Source: Gulosibacter sediminis
Lineage (GTDB): Bacteria > Actinomycetota > Actinomycetes > Actinomycetales > Microbacteriaceae
DNA: 64,000 nt
Direction: 5' to 3'
NCBI RefSeq assembly: GCF_023370115.1
Contig: NZ_CP097160.1
Span: 1,550,001 to 1,614,000 of the forward strand
Below are positions 1-8,862 of this stretch, piece by piece; position 1 is the stretch's first letter; each line of letters opens with the position of its first letter. The notes below the pieces were generated by a model, which saw only the letters and a program-made list of their open reading frames with translations, was not told the DNA's origin and did no database searches. A program made the translations under genes and the position numbers.

Positions 1-877
1 CATAGTTCCAAATCGGGTTGATCTGGAACGTCGACGCGATGAAGAAGATGAGGCCGAGCACGAGGAACATGAAGCCAACGGCCTTGCCCGCGAACACCGG
101 GAGCACGGGATTGCCGACGACGTTGCCCTCGGTCTTACCGGGGCCAGGCCACTGCGTGTGCTTGTTCACGACCATGAGCAGCAGGTGCAGCACGAGGAAC
201 ACGATGAGCACCGCGGGAAGCAGCATGATGTGCAGTGAGTAGAGGCGGCCGACGATCGCGTCGCCAGGGAACTCGCCGCCGAACAGCCAGAAGGAGATCC
301 AGGTGCCGAGCACTGGAACGCCCTTAATCATGCCGTCGACGATGCGAAGACCGTTACCCGAGAGCAGGTCGTCAGGCAGCGAGTAGCCCGAGAAGCCCTC
401 GAGCATTGCGATGACCCAGAGCACGAGGCCGATGACCCAATTAAGTTCACGCGGCTTGCGGAACGCACCGGTGAAGTAGATGCGGGCCATGTGCAGCATG
501 ATCGACGCCACGAACAGCAGCGCCGCCCAGTGGTGCACCTGGCGCATGAGCAGACCACCGCGGACATCAAAGGAGATGTCGAGCGTCGACGCCATGGCGG
601 CCGACATGCCCATGCCCTGCAGTGGCACGTACGAGCCTTCGTACTCGACGTGCGCCATCGACGGGTCGAAGAAGAAGGTGAGGAACGTGCCCGAGAGGAG
701 GATCGCGATAAAGCTGTAGAGCGCGACCTCACCGAGCATGAACGACCAGTGGTCGGGGAAGATCTTGCGGCCGAGCTCCTTCACGGCGCCCGAGACGCTC
801 GTGCGCTCGTCGAACCAGACGGCGGCCTTCGCGACCGCGCCGGTCTCGGCGGCAGGTGCCTTAAACGTTGTAGTCAT
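1..877 (-). CDS. qcrB: Cytochrome bc1 complex cytochrome b subunit, N-terminal part (3' end outside window)
   Basis: Membrane subunit that oxidises menaquinol and carries hemes bL and bH in the actinobacterial bcc-aa3 supercomplex. The frame is open to the left edge, so only about 292 N-terminal residues are visible. Two pairs of histidines sit in membrane segments at the usual spacing: in VHHWAALLF and IMLHMARIYF (13 apart), and in SLHIML and VLHLLL (14 apart). ATG at 877 lies inside the end of qcrA, overlapping it by 17 nt, which suggests translational coupling. Last visible gene of the ctaE-qcrC-qcrA-qcrB operon. Identity is secure; the C-terminal half cannot be judged. Confidence 0.95.
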   Translation of the reverse strand, partial: MTTTFKAPAAETGAVAKAAVWFDERTSVSGAVKELGRKIFPDHWSFMLGEVALYSFIAILLSGTFLTFFFDPSMAHVEYEGSYVPLQGMGMSAAMASTLDISFDVRGGLLMRQVHHWAALLFVASIMLHMARIYFTGAFRKPRELNWVIGLVLWVIAMLEGFSGYSLPDDLLSGNGLRIVDGMIKGVPVLGTWISFWLFGGEFPGDAIVGRLYSLHIMLLPAVLIVFLVLHLLLMVVNKHTQWPGPGKTEGNVVGNPVLPVFAGKAVGFMFLVLGLIFFIASTFQINPIWNY

Positions 878-1940
878 GGCGACGCTCCCAGAAGGTCGGT
901 CCGACAGGCTCGTGGAAGTCACTCTGGGCGACCAGGTAACCCTCGCTGTCAACGGTGATGGGCAGCTGCGGCAGCGGGCGGCCCGCCGGGCCGAAGATGA
1001 CGCGGCAGTGGTCAGTCACATCGAACTGCGACTGGTGGCAGGGGCACAGCAGGTGGTGGGTCTGCTGCTCGTAGAGCGCGACCGGGCAACCAACGTGGGT
1101 GCAGACCTTCGAGTACGCGACGATGCCGTGGTACGACCAGTCCTTGCGGTCCTCGGCTTCCTTGAGGCTTTCCTCGGGCAAACGCATGAGCAGCACGACC
1201 GCCTTCGCCTTCTCGTTGAGCATGCCGTGCTCGACCTCGAGCAGGCCGTCGGGGATGACGTGGAATGCCGAACCGATGGTGACCTCGGACGCCTTGATCG
1301 GCGTGCCCGTGGGGTCGCGCACGAGGCGCACACCCGTGTCCCAGAGCGTCTCGTGCATGAGCTCGACGGGCTTCGGGTTGTTCGCGTTGTAGAAGTCACG
1401 CAGCATCACGATGCCGGGCAGCGGCAGTGCGAGAACCGAGGTAATGAGTGAGTTGCGCAGCAGCTTGCGACGGCTGAAGCCCGACTCCTCGTCGGCCTGC
1501 TTGAAGATCTCGGCAACGCGCTTGTTGGTCGCCGGCGAGCCCCCCGTCTTGTGACGGGCCTCGGCCATCTCCTCGTCCTTCATCAGGTACTTCGACCAGG
1601 CGACCGCGCCGAAGCCGATCGAGAGCATGCCGAAGGCAATGCCGAGGCCGACGAACATGTTGTTCCAGCGAACGCTCGTGATGTCCTCACGGTCGATCGG
1701 CCAGATGAAGTAGGCGAGCACCGCAAAAATCGTGAACGCGAGTGAGATCCAGAACAGCAGCGTGATGACCCGCGCCGCGTTCTTTTCCTTAGCGGAATCC
1801 GTGTCGGTCACCTTGTGGTGGTGCGCCGGCAAACCGGGATTCTCGAGCGGCTCGGCGGGCTCTACGAGCGTGCCAGAGCTGACCTCACGGTCCGACGAAT
1901 TGGCGGTGCGAAGCTCGCCGCCGTGTTCGTCTTCAGCCAT
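861..1940 (-). CDS. qcrA: Rieske iron-sulfur subunit of the bc1 complex
   Basis: The 2Fe-2S subunit that passes electrons from menaquinol to the diheme cytochrome c. It has 359 aa. The N-terminal half holds three hydrophobic segments, as is typical of actinobacterial QcrA, and the C-terminal Rieske domain has both cluster boxes, CTHVGC and CPCHQS. Start ATG at 1940; the stop region overlaps the start of qcrB by 17 nt. It lies 51 nt downstream of qcrC on the same strand. Identification rests on the cluster motifs and the operon. Confidence 0.96.
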   Translation of the reverse strand: MAEDEHGGELRTANSSDREVSSGTLVEPAEPLENPGLPAHHHKVTDTDSAKEKNAARVITLLFWISLAFTIFAVLAYFIWPIDREDITSVRWNNMFVGLGIAFGMLSIGFGAVAWSKYLMKDEEMAEARHKTGGSPATNKRVAEIFKQADEESGFSRRKLLRNSLITSVLALPLPGIVMLRDFYNANNPKPVELMHETLWDTGVRLVRDPTGTPIKASEVTIGSAFHVIPDGLLEVEHGMLNEKAKAVVLLMRLPEESLKEAEDRKDWSYHGIVAYSKVCTHVGCPVALYEQQTHHLLCPCHQSQFDVTDHCRVIFGPAGRPLPQLPITVDSEGYLVAQSDFHEPVGPTFWERRHDYNV

Positions 1941-1991
1941 GGTGATGCCTTTCTGGAGTGTGGAGGAGTAAAAACGTGACGAATCGAACGA

Positions 1992-2831
1992 CTAGTTAGG
2001 CCGCGAAGTGATCCAGATGGCGAAGCCGGTGGCAGCGCCGAGGCCGAAGATCCAGATGAACAGACCCTCCGCGACGGGGCCGATCGACCCGAGGTTGTAA
2101 CCGCCGACCATCGAGGTGTTCTGCGTCATCCATTGAATCGACGTGATGATGTCGGCCTTGTCCTGCGGGGTGAGGTTCGTGTCGCTGAAGACCGGCATGT
2201 TCTGCGGGCCGGTAACCATGGCCTCGTAGATGTGCTCGGGGGCAACCGACTGCAGCTCAGGCGCGAACTTGCCCTCGGTGAGCGCACCGCCGCCAGCGGC
2301 GACGTTGTGGCACATGGCGCAGTTGATCCGGAAGAGCTCGGCACCGTGGGCGGCGTCACCGTCGCCCTGGAGGTACTGCTCGTCGGGAATCGCGGGGCCG
2401 GGGGCGAGCGACGCGACGTAGGCCGCGAGCTGCGCGGTTTCTTCGTCGGTGAACTGCACGGGCTTGGCCGGTGCCTGCGGCGCGTTGTTCTGCATCGGCA
2501 TGCGACCGGTGCCGACCTGGAAGTCGACTGAGGCGGCGCCGACACCGATGAGGCTCGGGCCCTCTGTGGTACCGACGGCATCCATACCGTGGCAGGTGGC
2601 GCAGTTCGAGTTGAACAGCGTCTCGCCAGCCTCGATGGTCTGCGCGCTGTTCATGTCGACCTCGCTGCCGCCTTCAGCGGCGTTGGCGACGACGGTGTCA
2701 ATGGCACCGTAGGCGCCGCCCGTCAGCAGCAGGCCGATTCCCAACAGGGCCGCGGTCGCGAGCGGGCTGCGACGTGCGCGCCCTCGTGACTTCCGCTTCG
2801 CAGCCGAGCGGTTCGTGGTGGTGAGAGACAT
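1992..2831 (-). CDS. qcrC: Diheme cytochrome c subunit of the bc1 complex
   Basis: Carries electrons from the Rieske protein directly to the CuA centre of the aa3 oxidase, replacing a soluble cytochrome c. The 279-aa product has a basic N terminus followed by a membrane anchor, two c-type heme motifs (CATCHG and CAMCHN) and a C-terminal hydrophobic segment. This two-heme, two-anchor plan is the known actinobacterial QcrC form. It is 24 nt downstream of ctaE and 51 nt upstream of qcrA. Confidence 0.96.
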   Translation of the reverse strand: MSLTTTNRSAAKRKSRGRARRSPLATAALLGIGLLLTGGAYGAIDTVVANAAEGGSEVDMNSAQTIEAGETLFNSNCATCHGMDAVGTTEGPSLIGVGAASVDFQVGTGRMPMQNNAPQAPAKPVQFTDEETAQLAAYVASLAPGPAIPDEQYLQGDGDAAHGAELFRINCAMCHNVAAGGGALTEGKFAPELQSVAPEHIYEAMVTGPQNMPVFSDTNLTPQDKADIITSIQWMTQNTSMVGGYNLGSIGPVAEGLFIWIFGLGAATGFAIWITSRPN

Positions 2832-2855
2832 GAGCGAACTTTCTCCTCGGCTCGG

Positions 2856-3485
2856 CTACTGAATGAACGGCAGGATGTAGATGACGAAGAACAGACCCAC
2901 CCAGACGACATCAACGAAGTGCCAGTAGTAGGAGATCGCCATGGCGCTCTGCATCTCGCGCTTGCCCATCTTGCGGACGGCATAGAGGCGCACGATCACG
3001 ATGAGGAAGGCGAAGATGCCGCCCGTCACGTGCAGACCGTGGAAGCCCGTCGCCATGAAGAAGGCGCTCGTGTACGAGTTCAGGTTGAGCACGTAGCCCT
3101 CGCTGACGAGCGTGGCGTACTCGAAGACCTGACCCGCGATGAAGATCGAGCCGAGGATCGCGCTGAGGTAGAACCACTCGATGGTGGCCCAACGACCGCC
3201 GTTGTCCTTGCGGCTGCGACGGCCCGCCTCGGCGTGCGAAACACCGATCTGGCAGGTGAACGAGCTCGAGATGAGGACGATGGTGTTGCCTACGGCGAAG
3301 GGGATGTTCAGCATGGCGTGCCCGGCATCAAACTGCGCCGGAGCCATAGCCTGAAGCGTGAAGAAGATCGCGAACAGGCCGGCGAAGAACATTACTTCAG
3401 AGCCAAGCCAGACGATCGTGCCAATCGCCACAGTATTGGGGCGATGGACCCGCGGTGCAGTCGGAGTGGGAGATGCAGAAGTCAC
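2856..3485 (-). CDS. ctaE: Cytochrome c oxidase subunit III
   Basis: Structural membrane subunit of the aa3 oxidase, 209 aa, with hydrophobic helices throughout and family motifs such as WLGSEVMFF, TGFHGLHV and YYWHFVDVVW. The open frame runs upstream to about 3974, over trpD, but recognisable subunit III sequence begins with TSASPTP after a GTG at 3485. A CATAAT box at 3497-3492 stands 6 nt before that GTG and no Shine-Dalgarno sequence is visible, so a leaderless start there is likely. First gene of the ctaE-qcrCAB operon, divergent from trpD. Confidence 0.93.
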   Translation of the reverse strand: MTSASPTPTAPRVHRPNTVAIGTIVWLGSEVMFFAGLFAIFFTLQAMAPAQFDAGHAMLNIPFAVGNTIVLISSSFTCQIGVSHAEAGRRSRKDNGGRWATIEWFYLSAILGSIFIAGQVFEYATLVSEGYVLNLNSYTSAFFMATGFHGLHVTGGIFAFLIVIVRLYAVRKMGKREMQSAMAISYYWHFVDVVWVGLFFVIYILPFIQ

Positions 3486-3520
3486 ATGACCATTATGACC
3501 GATTTCCCAGGTTCGCAAAG
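3486..3520 (-). promoter_or_regulatory. Predicted ctaE promoter, leaderless
   Basis: The -10 box CATAAT is at 3497-3492 and the GTG start follows after 6 nt, so transcription would begin at or next to the start codon. A possible -35 (TTTGCG or TTGCGA) lies 15-16 nt upstream and is weaker. Confidence 0.5.
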
Positions 3521-3551
3521 TTGACAGGCGGGGCAACATTTCTTCGACCGC

Positions 3552-3564
3552 TAGTCTTTTTGTT
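3552..3564 (+). promoter_or_regulatory. Predicted trpD -10 box, leaderless
   Basis: TAGTCT at 3552-3557 is followed after 7 nt by the trpD ATG, with no ribosome binding site between. A consensus TTGACA occurs at 3521-3526 but is 25 nt away, too far for a standard spacer, so the -35 is unclear. Confidence 0.35.
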
Positions 3565-4635
3565 ATGACATCGCTGCAAACATGGCCCGAAATGCTTGAT
3601 TCCCTGCTTCGCGGCGAGGACCTCTCAGTTCGCCAGGCCACCTGGGCGATGGAGGAAGTCATGGCTGGCAACGTGACCGACGCGCGACTCGCCGCATGGC
3701 TCATCGCGCTGCGTGCCAAGGGCGAGACCGTCGAAGAGGTCATCGGCTTCCGGGATGCGATCCTCGCGAAGGCCGTGCCGACCAAACTGCCAGCCTGGGG
3801 CGTCGACATCGTTGGCACCGGCGGCGACATGATCGGCACCGTCAATGTGTCGACGATGTCGTCGTTCGTGATCGCGGCCACCGGCACCCCCGTGCTCAAG
3901 CACGGTGGCCGGGCTGCCTCAGCGAAGTCGGGGGCCTCCGACGTGCTCACGGCGCTCGGCGCGGTGCACAGCACCGACGCCGAGGCCCTCGAGCAGATCT
4001 TTGAGGAGACCGGCCAGGCGTTCCTCTACGCTTCCCTGTTCCACCCTGGCTTCGGCTACGCGGGCAAGGTGCGCAAGGAACTCGGCGTGCCAACCGTGTT
4101 CAATTCGCTCGGCCCGCTCTCAAACCCGACGCGCGCCGAAGCATCCGCCGTCGGTGTTGCCCGCCGCGAGTCGATCCCGGTCATCGTCGGTGTGTTCCGC
4201 ACCCGCGGCGCAGCCGCGCTCGTGTTCCGGGGCGACGACGGCCTCGACGAGCTCACCGTGACCGGCTACTCGCACATCTGGGAGGTGTCGGGCGGCGACC
4301 TCGCCGAGCACGACCTCCACCCCCGCGACGTTGGCCTCGGCACCTATGACCTCGAGGAACTGCTCGGCGGCACGCCCGAACTCAATGCCGAGATCGCCCG
4401 CGAGACCCTGCGGGGCGACCGCGGCGGCGCGGTGCGCGACATCGTGTTGCTCAACTCGGCGGCCGGCCTCGTCTCGTTCGACCTCGCGAAGTCGCCCGAG
4501 TCGATCGAACGCCCGATTCGTGACCGCCTCGTCGAGAAGATCGAGGTCGCCGCCGCCGCGATCGACAGCGGTAAGGCCATCGAACAGCTCGACCGCTTCG
4601 TGGCCGCGTCCCAGAAGTTCAACACCGAAGTTTGA
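3565..4635 (+). CDS. trpD: Anthranilate phosphoribosyltransferase
   Basis: Transfers the phosphoribosyl group of PRPP to anthranilate, the second step of the tryptophan branch. The 356-aa length is normal. The PRPP-binding glycine motif GTGGDMIGT and the downstream KHGGRAASAKSGASD block are intact. It stands alone rather than in a trp operon and is divergent from ctaE, an arrangement also found in other actinobacteria such as M. tuberculosis. The 79-nt gap between the two starts must hold both promoters. Confidence 0.95.
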   Translation: MTSLQTWPEMLDSLLRGEDLSVRQATWAMEEVMAGNVTDARLAAWLIALRAKGETVEEVIGFRDAILAKAVPTKLPAWGVDIVGTGGDMIGTVNVSTMSSFVIAATGTPVLKHGGRAASAKSGASDVLTALGAVHSTDAEALEQIFEETGQAFLYASLFHPGFGYAGKVRKELGVPTVFNSLGPLSNPTRAEASAVGVARRESIPVIVGVFRTRGAAALVFRGDDGLDELTVTGYSHIWEVSGGDLAEHDLHPRDVGLGTYDLEELLGGTPELNAEIARETLRGDRGGAVRDIVLLNSAAGLVSFDLAKSPESIERPIRDRLVEKIEVAAAAIDSGKAIEQLDRFVAASQKFNTEV

Positions 4636-4687
4636 GTACGGTAGAAGCCGTCCGCCGCACGCCAGTGCATCACCGCGAGGAGTAAAC

Positions 4688-4948
4688 ATGTCTGACCAGA
4701 TCAGCCGCAGCGTCACCCTGAACAACGAAACCGGCCTTCACGCCCGCCCCGCCTCGGAATTCGTCAAGGAGGCCTCGAAGCACGATGCGAAGGTCACCGT
4801 CAACGGCGTTGACGCGAAGAGCCTGCTCGGCATCATGGCCATGGGCGCCACCAAGGGCACCGAGCTTTCGCTCGTCGCCGAGGGCCCCGAGGCCGAGGCG
4901 GCTGTGAACGGTCTCGTCGCGCTCGTCGAGTCGAACTTCGGCGAATAG
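4688..4948 (+). CDS. ptsH: Phosphocarrier protein HPr
   Basis: Small cytoplasmic phosphocarrier of the sugar phosphotransferase system, passing phosphate from enzyme I to EIIA proteins. It has 86 aa, with the phosphorylated histidine at His18 in TGLHARPAS and the regulatory-site-like segment KSLLGIMAMG. A strong ribosome binding site (GAGGAG) precedes ATG 4688. Enzyme I is not in the window. The next gene starts 3 nt after the stop and may be co-transcribed. Confidence 0.95.
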   Translation: MSDQISRSVTLNNETGLHARPASEFVKEASKHDAKVTVNGVDAKSLLGIMAMGATKGTELSLVAEGPEAEAAVNGLVALVESNFGE

Positions 4949-4951
4949 TCG

Positions 4952-5485
4952 ATGCCGCGAAACACCCCGGCGGGGGGCGCCGCAGCGCACGACGACGTTC
5001 GCGTGTTTGCTTCGGCGATTCGCGGCCCGGTGCGACCGACGGCGGTTGCAATCGGAGTCACGACCTTCCTCGCCTGGGGTGTTTCGTTTTTCCTCTTTAG
5101 TTACGCCACCGAGACCGGTCGGCAGAATCTCGCCGAGAGTGGCTTTCCGGCGCTCTTTGGCAGCTGGCTCATTGTCAGCGCGCTCGTGTCAATCGGCTAC
5201 GCGCTCGGCTACGTCGTGATGCGCTCGTTCGTACCCGGCACGAACGACTTCACCGAGGCCCGAGTGACCCGACTGTCGGCCGGCGACGCCGCGGCCGCGA
5301 TGGCCGGCGGATACGTCATCGGGTTCATTCCCATGACCCTGACCGGCGACGTGCTGACGCTCCTCGCGTGGACCGCCATCGTCGGCATCCTCTTCAGCTT
5401 CGTCGCGATTCACCCCGGAAATATCCGCCGCTTCCGCGACGCAGTGGCTGCGGGCGACATCGTGCGCGACCACTACGGCGACTAG
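4952..5485 (+). CDS. Four-helix membrane protein, function unknown
   Basis: A 177-aa protein with four hydrophobic segments, near residues 30-55, 68-90, 108-130 and 133-155, and short polar ends. I do not recognise a catalytic motif or a named family. It begins 3 nt after ptsH, which suggests co-transcription, but co-transcription does not establish a sugar-related role. It ends 12 nt before the convergent winged-helix gene. Coding is supported by its length, membrane pattern and position. Confidence 0.75.
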   Translation: MPRNTPAGGAAAHDDVRVFASAIRGPVRPTAVAIGVTTFLAWGVSFFLFSYATETGRQNLAESGFPALFGSWLIVSALVSIGYALGYVVMRSFVPGTNDFTEARVTRLSAGDAAAAMAGGYVIGFIPMTLTGDVLTLLAWTAIVGILFSFVAIHPGNIRRFRDAVAAGDIVRDHYGD

Positions 5486-5497
5486 CGCGGCGGAGCG

Positions 5498-6616
5498 CTA
5501 CTCCCCCGCCGCATCCTTCTCTGGATGCGGATAGCTCGCGAACGCGCGCACAAACTCGGCCTGCGCCGCCTTCGACACCGACCCAGCGAACGGTTCCAGC
5601 AGGAACTCCGGGCCGGCCGCGCGCGGCTTCGCGCTCCAGGTGCCGAGAATTGCGCCGCGGCGGATCGCGGACGGTCGAAACACGCCGTTGTTGCCCGGCA
5701 CGAGTCGCGCGTGGTGCTCCGCCGGCACGATGTAATGCCGGTCGGGGTACCCGAGCACTAACTCGTCGAACGGTGGCAGTAGGCGGCCAACAGCAAGGGC
5801 CTCGGCGCCGATCTGCTCGCGCTCCTCGCGCAGGCCCGCGCGACCCCAGAGCGTCTCGCCCTCGAGCTCGCCGTACGCTTCGAGCCCGGCGGTCGCCTCC
5901 CCCGCGGCAGCCCGGATGCGCCCGAGTGGCAGCTTCGTCCACCACGCAAAGTCCCGCAGCGTGGCAGGGCCGTGCCCGGTCAGGTAGGCGCGGAGCCAGT
6001 GCTCGAGCGCGGCGCGCTCATCGCCGTTGAAGCGCGCCCCGAGCGTCGAGCCGGCGGGCAGCCACTCGTGCGCATCGACGAGCAGGTGCTCACTGCCTTG
6101 CAGCGGCCCATACGCGACGTCGCCCCGGGCCATCAGCGTGAAGACGAGGTGATAGAGGCGGCCGGCATCGGTCGGGATGCCGGCCGCCTCCCAGGCCTCG
6201 CCGAGCACAGATCGACTGATCGCCTCCTCGTCCGCTGCCGCGATCGTCGCCCGTGCAATCTCGGCCGCCCGCGGTACCAGCTCGTCGAGCCCGTGCTCGA
6301 TGCGCCGACGCTTCGCGGAGGCGAGTTGGCGCTGTCCGGTGAGCGCCACCTGCCACGCGAGGTCGTCCGCGGCAACGGCAAACACCGTTCCGCGCATCGG
6401 GTATCCACGCACGATCTCGCCGCGAGCGAAGGCCGAGACGACATCGGTGCGCGCCCCGCTCGTCGTGCGCAGCGCCAGGGAGGCAATGACGCCGCCGAGG
6501 TGCTGACCCTGGGATGCCGAGAGGTGGGTCGCGGCGGCGGCCGGCGTCTCGAAGGGTGCCGTGACGAAGCCCTGGGCAATCATTCGCAGCTCGACGAGCT
6601 CGTTCGCGGTGACCAT
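5498..6616 (-). CDS. Winged-helix DNA-binding protein (HTH_42 / AlkZ-like family)
   Basis: A 372-aa member of the family annotated as winged helix DNA-binding domain-containing proteins (PF06224); some relatives are DNA glycosylases acting on crosslinks or alkylated bases. Family features seen are the RGYPMRGTVF segment, the LTGHGPATLRDFAWW block and a C-terminal part ending in LEPFAGSVS. The open frame extends to 6661, but ATG 6616 has a GATAAT box 6 nt upstream, and the extension would run into the ctaF terminator hairpin. Substrate is not predictable. Convergent with the small membrane protein. Confidence 0.82.
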   Translation of the reverse strand: MVTANELVELRMIAQGFVTAPFETPAAAATHLSASQGQHLGGVIASLALRTTSGARTDVVSAFARGEIVRGYPMRGTVFAVAADDLAWQVALTGQRQLASAKRRRIEHGLDELVPRAAEIARATIAAADEEAISRSVLGEAWEAAGIPTDAGRLYHLVFTLMARGDVAYGPLQGSEHLLVDAHEWLPAGSTLGARFNGDERAALEHWLRAYLTGHGPATLRDFAWWTKLPLGRIRAAAGEATAGLEAYGELEGETLWGRAGLREEREQIGAEALAVGRLLPPFDELVLGYPDRHYIVPAEHHARLVPGNNGVFRPSAIRRGAILGTWSAKPRAAGPEFLLEPFAGSVSKAAQAEFVRAFASYPHPEKDAAGE

Positions 6617-6628
6617 CACCCGATTATC
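6617..6628 (-). promoter_or_regulatory. Predicted -10 box of the winged-helix gene, leaderless
   Basis: GATAAT at 6628-6623, five of six matches to TATAAT, followed by 6 nt and ATG 6616. No clear -35 was found. Confidence 0.45.
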
Positions 6629-6646
6629 GAGTATCCGGCTGAAACA

Positions 6647-6683
6647 AACGTGGCCCCACAACTAGAAGTTGCGGGGCCACGTT
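6647..6683 (-). terminator. Terminator downstream of ctaF
   Basis: Inverted repeat with a 17-bp stem containing one A·C mismatch and a 3-nt loop, starting 10 nt after the ctaF stop. It separates the ctaC-ctaD-ctaF unit from the winged-helix gene. Confidence 0.85.
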
Positions 6684-6693
6684 GAATAACTCG

Positions 6694-7113
6694 CTAGTGC
6701 GCGTACTTGCCGCGGTAGAACTCGAACATCCAGCCGAGCAGACCAACAATCGCGACGGGGGCGAACCAGAATACCGGCCACCAGCCGAAGCAGATCGACG
6801 CGAACACAGCCCCGATTGCCGCGGCGAGGATCACTGGCCAAATCGAGTGGGGCGCGAACACACCCAGTTCGGGGTCGGCTTCGCTGATTTCGGCCTCTTC
6901 GCGGTCCTCCGGCAGAAGGTTACGGGCGAAGGGCTTGTTCTCGAGACCCAGGTACCACGCGATAAACGCGCTGAAGAGACCCATGAGCGCGAACGCGACG
7001 ATACCGACCCACTCGGCGTCCTGCTCGATCACCGCGGTCCACACGGTGTAACCGATGAACACGACGAAGTAGAAGGCAGTCAGGCCCCACAGGATATTGC
7101 GTGTGGTTTTCAT
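6694..7113 (-). CDS. ctaF: Cytochrome c oxidase subunit IV (actinobacterial CtaF)
   Basis: Small accessory membrane subunit of the aa3 oxidase in the actinobacterial supercomplex. It has 139 aa with four hydrophobic helices in two pairs, separated by a charged loop containing LLPEDREEAE, the normal layout of the family. It starts 6 nt after the ctaD stop and is followed by a strong hairpin terminator, so it closes the ctaCDF operon. Confidence 0.93.
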   Translation of the reverse strand: MKTTRNILWGLTAFYFVVFIGYTVWTAVIEQDAEWVGIVAFALMGLFSAFIAWYLGLENKPFARNLLPEDREEAEISEADPELGVFAPHSIWPVILAAAIGAVFASICFGWWPVFWFAPVAIVGLLGWMFEFYRGKYAH

Positions 7114-7119
7114 CTTGGA

Positions 7120-8844
7120 CTAGTGCGCCTTTCCGCTCGCAACGGTGTCGGACGGCAGGTGCGCGCCTGGCGCCGCGTACTCGGGGTGGTTGAGGTCAAA
7201 CGCCGGACGCTCCGAACGGATGCGCGGGATCTCCGTGAAGTTGTGACGCGGCGGCGGGCAGCTGGTCGCCCACTCAAGCGAACCACCGTAGCCCCATGGG
7301 TCGTTGACCGTGACCTTCTTGCCATTGCGGTGCGTCAGGTACACGTTAAGGAAGAACGGGATCATCGAGATCGCGAGCACGATGGCGCCGATCGTCGAGA
7401 CCTGGTTGGCCCACGTGAAGTTGTCCTCTGCCTGGTACGTGTAGTAGCGGCGGGGCATGCCGATGACACCGAGCCAGTGCTGCACGAGGAACGTGAGGTG
7501 GAAGCCGATGAACAGCAGCCAGAAATGCACCTTGCCAAGACCCTCATTGAGCATCTTGCCCGTCCACTTCGGCCACCAGAAGTAGAAGCCCGCAAACATG
7601 GCGAAGACGACCGTGCCGAAGATGACGTAGTGGAAGTGCGCGACCACAAAGTAGGTGTCGGAGATGTGGAAGTCGAGCATGGGCGACGCCAGGATCACGC
7701 CGGTGAGGCCGCCAAAGAGGAACGTGACGAGGAAGCCGAGCGACCAGAGCATCGGGGTTTCGAAGGTGATCGAACCTCGCCACATCGTACCGAGCCAGTT
7801 GAAGATCTTCACACCGGTCGGCACCGCGATGAGCATGGTCATCAGCGAGAAGAACGGTAGGAGCACCGAGCCCGTGACGTACATGTGGTGTGCCCACACC
7901 GAGGCCGACAGCGCGGCGATCGAGATGGTCGCAAGCACAAGCGTCTTGTATCCGAAGATCGGCTTGCGGCTAAACACGGGGAAGATTTCCGAGACGATGC
8001 CGAAGAACGGCAGCGCGATGACGTACACCTCTGGGTGGCCAAAGAACCAGAACAGATGCTGGTAGAGGATCGCACCTCCCGCATCGACGTCATAGATATG
8101 CGTGCCAAATACTCGGTCCATCAGCACACCGAACCAAGCGACGGTGAGCACGGGGAAGGCGAAGAGCACGAGGATCGAGGTGATCAGGGTGTTCCACGTG
8201 AAGATCGGCATGCGCCACATCGTCATACCCGGCGCACGCATCGTGACAATCGTCGTGATGAAGTTCACCGCACCGAAGATGGTGCCGTAGCCAGTCAGCG
8301 CGAGGCCGGCAAGCCAGAGACTGCCACCGACGCTCGGCGAGAAGGTCGTGAGTGAGAGCGGTGTGTAGGCCGTCCAACCGAACGCGGCGGCACCGCCCGG
8401 GGTGAGGAAGCCCATCACGGCGATAATCGCACCGAACGAGTACAGCCAGAACGCGAAGGCGTTGAGACGCGGGAACGCCACATCGGCCGTACCGATCTGT
8501 AGCGGGAGCAGCGCGTTCGCAAAGCCCGAGAACAGCGGGGTTGCGAACATCAGCAGCATGATCGTGCCGTGCATCGTGAACAGCTGGTTGTACTGATCCT
8601 TCGTGGCGATCATCTCCATGCCCGGGGCAAACAGCTGCCCACGGATGAGAAGTGCCATCACGCCACCGATGCAGAACCACACAACGGACGAGACCAGGTA
8701 CATGTACCCGATCTTCTTGTGGTCGGTGGTGGTGAGAATGTCGATGATGACATTCCCCTTGTTCCCCACCTTGCTCGGGGTCAGATCGGGCTCTGCGGCC
8801 CGCGGCGACTGGGCGGCCGCGGGTCTGTTCTGCGTAGTAGTCAT
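7120..8844 (-). CDS. ctaD: Cytochrome c oxidase subunit I
   Basis: Catalytic subunit holding heme a and the heme a3-CuB site where oxygen is reduced and protons are pumped. The 574-aa length is normal. Visible are the low-spin heme segment [12 protein letters not shown], the CuB motif [10 protein letters not shown] with its histidine-tyrosine pair, the double histidine in WAHHMY and the heme ligands in [10 protein letters not shown]. It lies between ctaC and ctaF with short gaps. Confidence 0.97.
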   Translation of the reverse strand: MTTTQNRPAAAQSPRAAEPDLTPSKVGNKGNVIIDILTTTDHKKIGYMYLVSSVVWFCIGGVMALLIRGQLFAPGMEMIATKDQYNQLFTMHGTIMLLMFATPLFSGFANALLPLQIGTADVAFPRLNAFAFWLYSFGAIIAVMGFLTPGGAAAFGWTAYTPLSLTTFSPSVGGSLWLAGLALTGYGTIFGAVNFITTIVTMRAPGMTMWRMPIFTWNTLITSILVLFAFPVLTVAWFGVLMDRVFGTHIYDVDAGGAILYQHLFWFFGHPEVYVIALPFFGIVSEIFPVFSRKPIFGYKTLVLATISIAALSASVWAHHMYVTGSVLLPFFSLMTMLIAVPTGVKIFNWLGTMWRGSITFETPMLWSLGFLVTFLFGGLTGVILASPMLDFHISDTYFVVAHFHYVIFGTVVFAMFAGFYFWWPKWTGKMLNEGLGKVHFWLLFIGFHLTFLVQHWLGVIGMPRRYYTYQAEDNFTWANQVSTIGAIVLAISMIPFFLNVYLTHRNGKKVTVNDPWGYGGSLEWATSCPPPRHNFTEIPRIRSERPAFDLNHPEYAAPGAHLPSDTVASGKAH

Positions 8845-8862
8845 TTCACCCTGCCCTAGAAA

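Noticed and set aside
3486-3974. N-terminal extension of ctaE
   Set aside because: It would overlap trpD on the other strand; subunit III similarity begins at the GTG at 3485.
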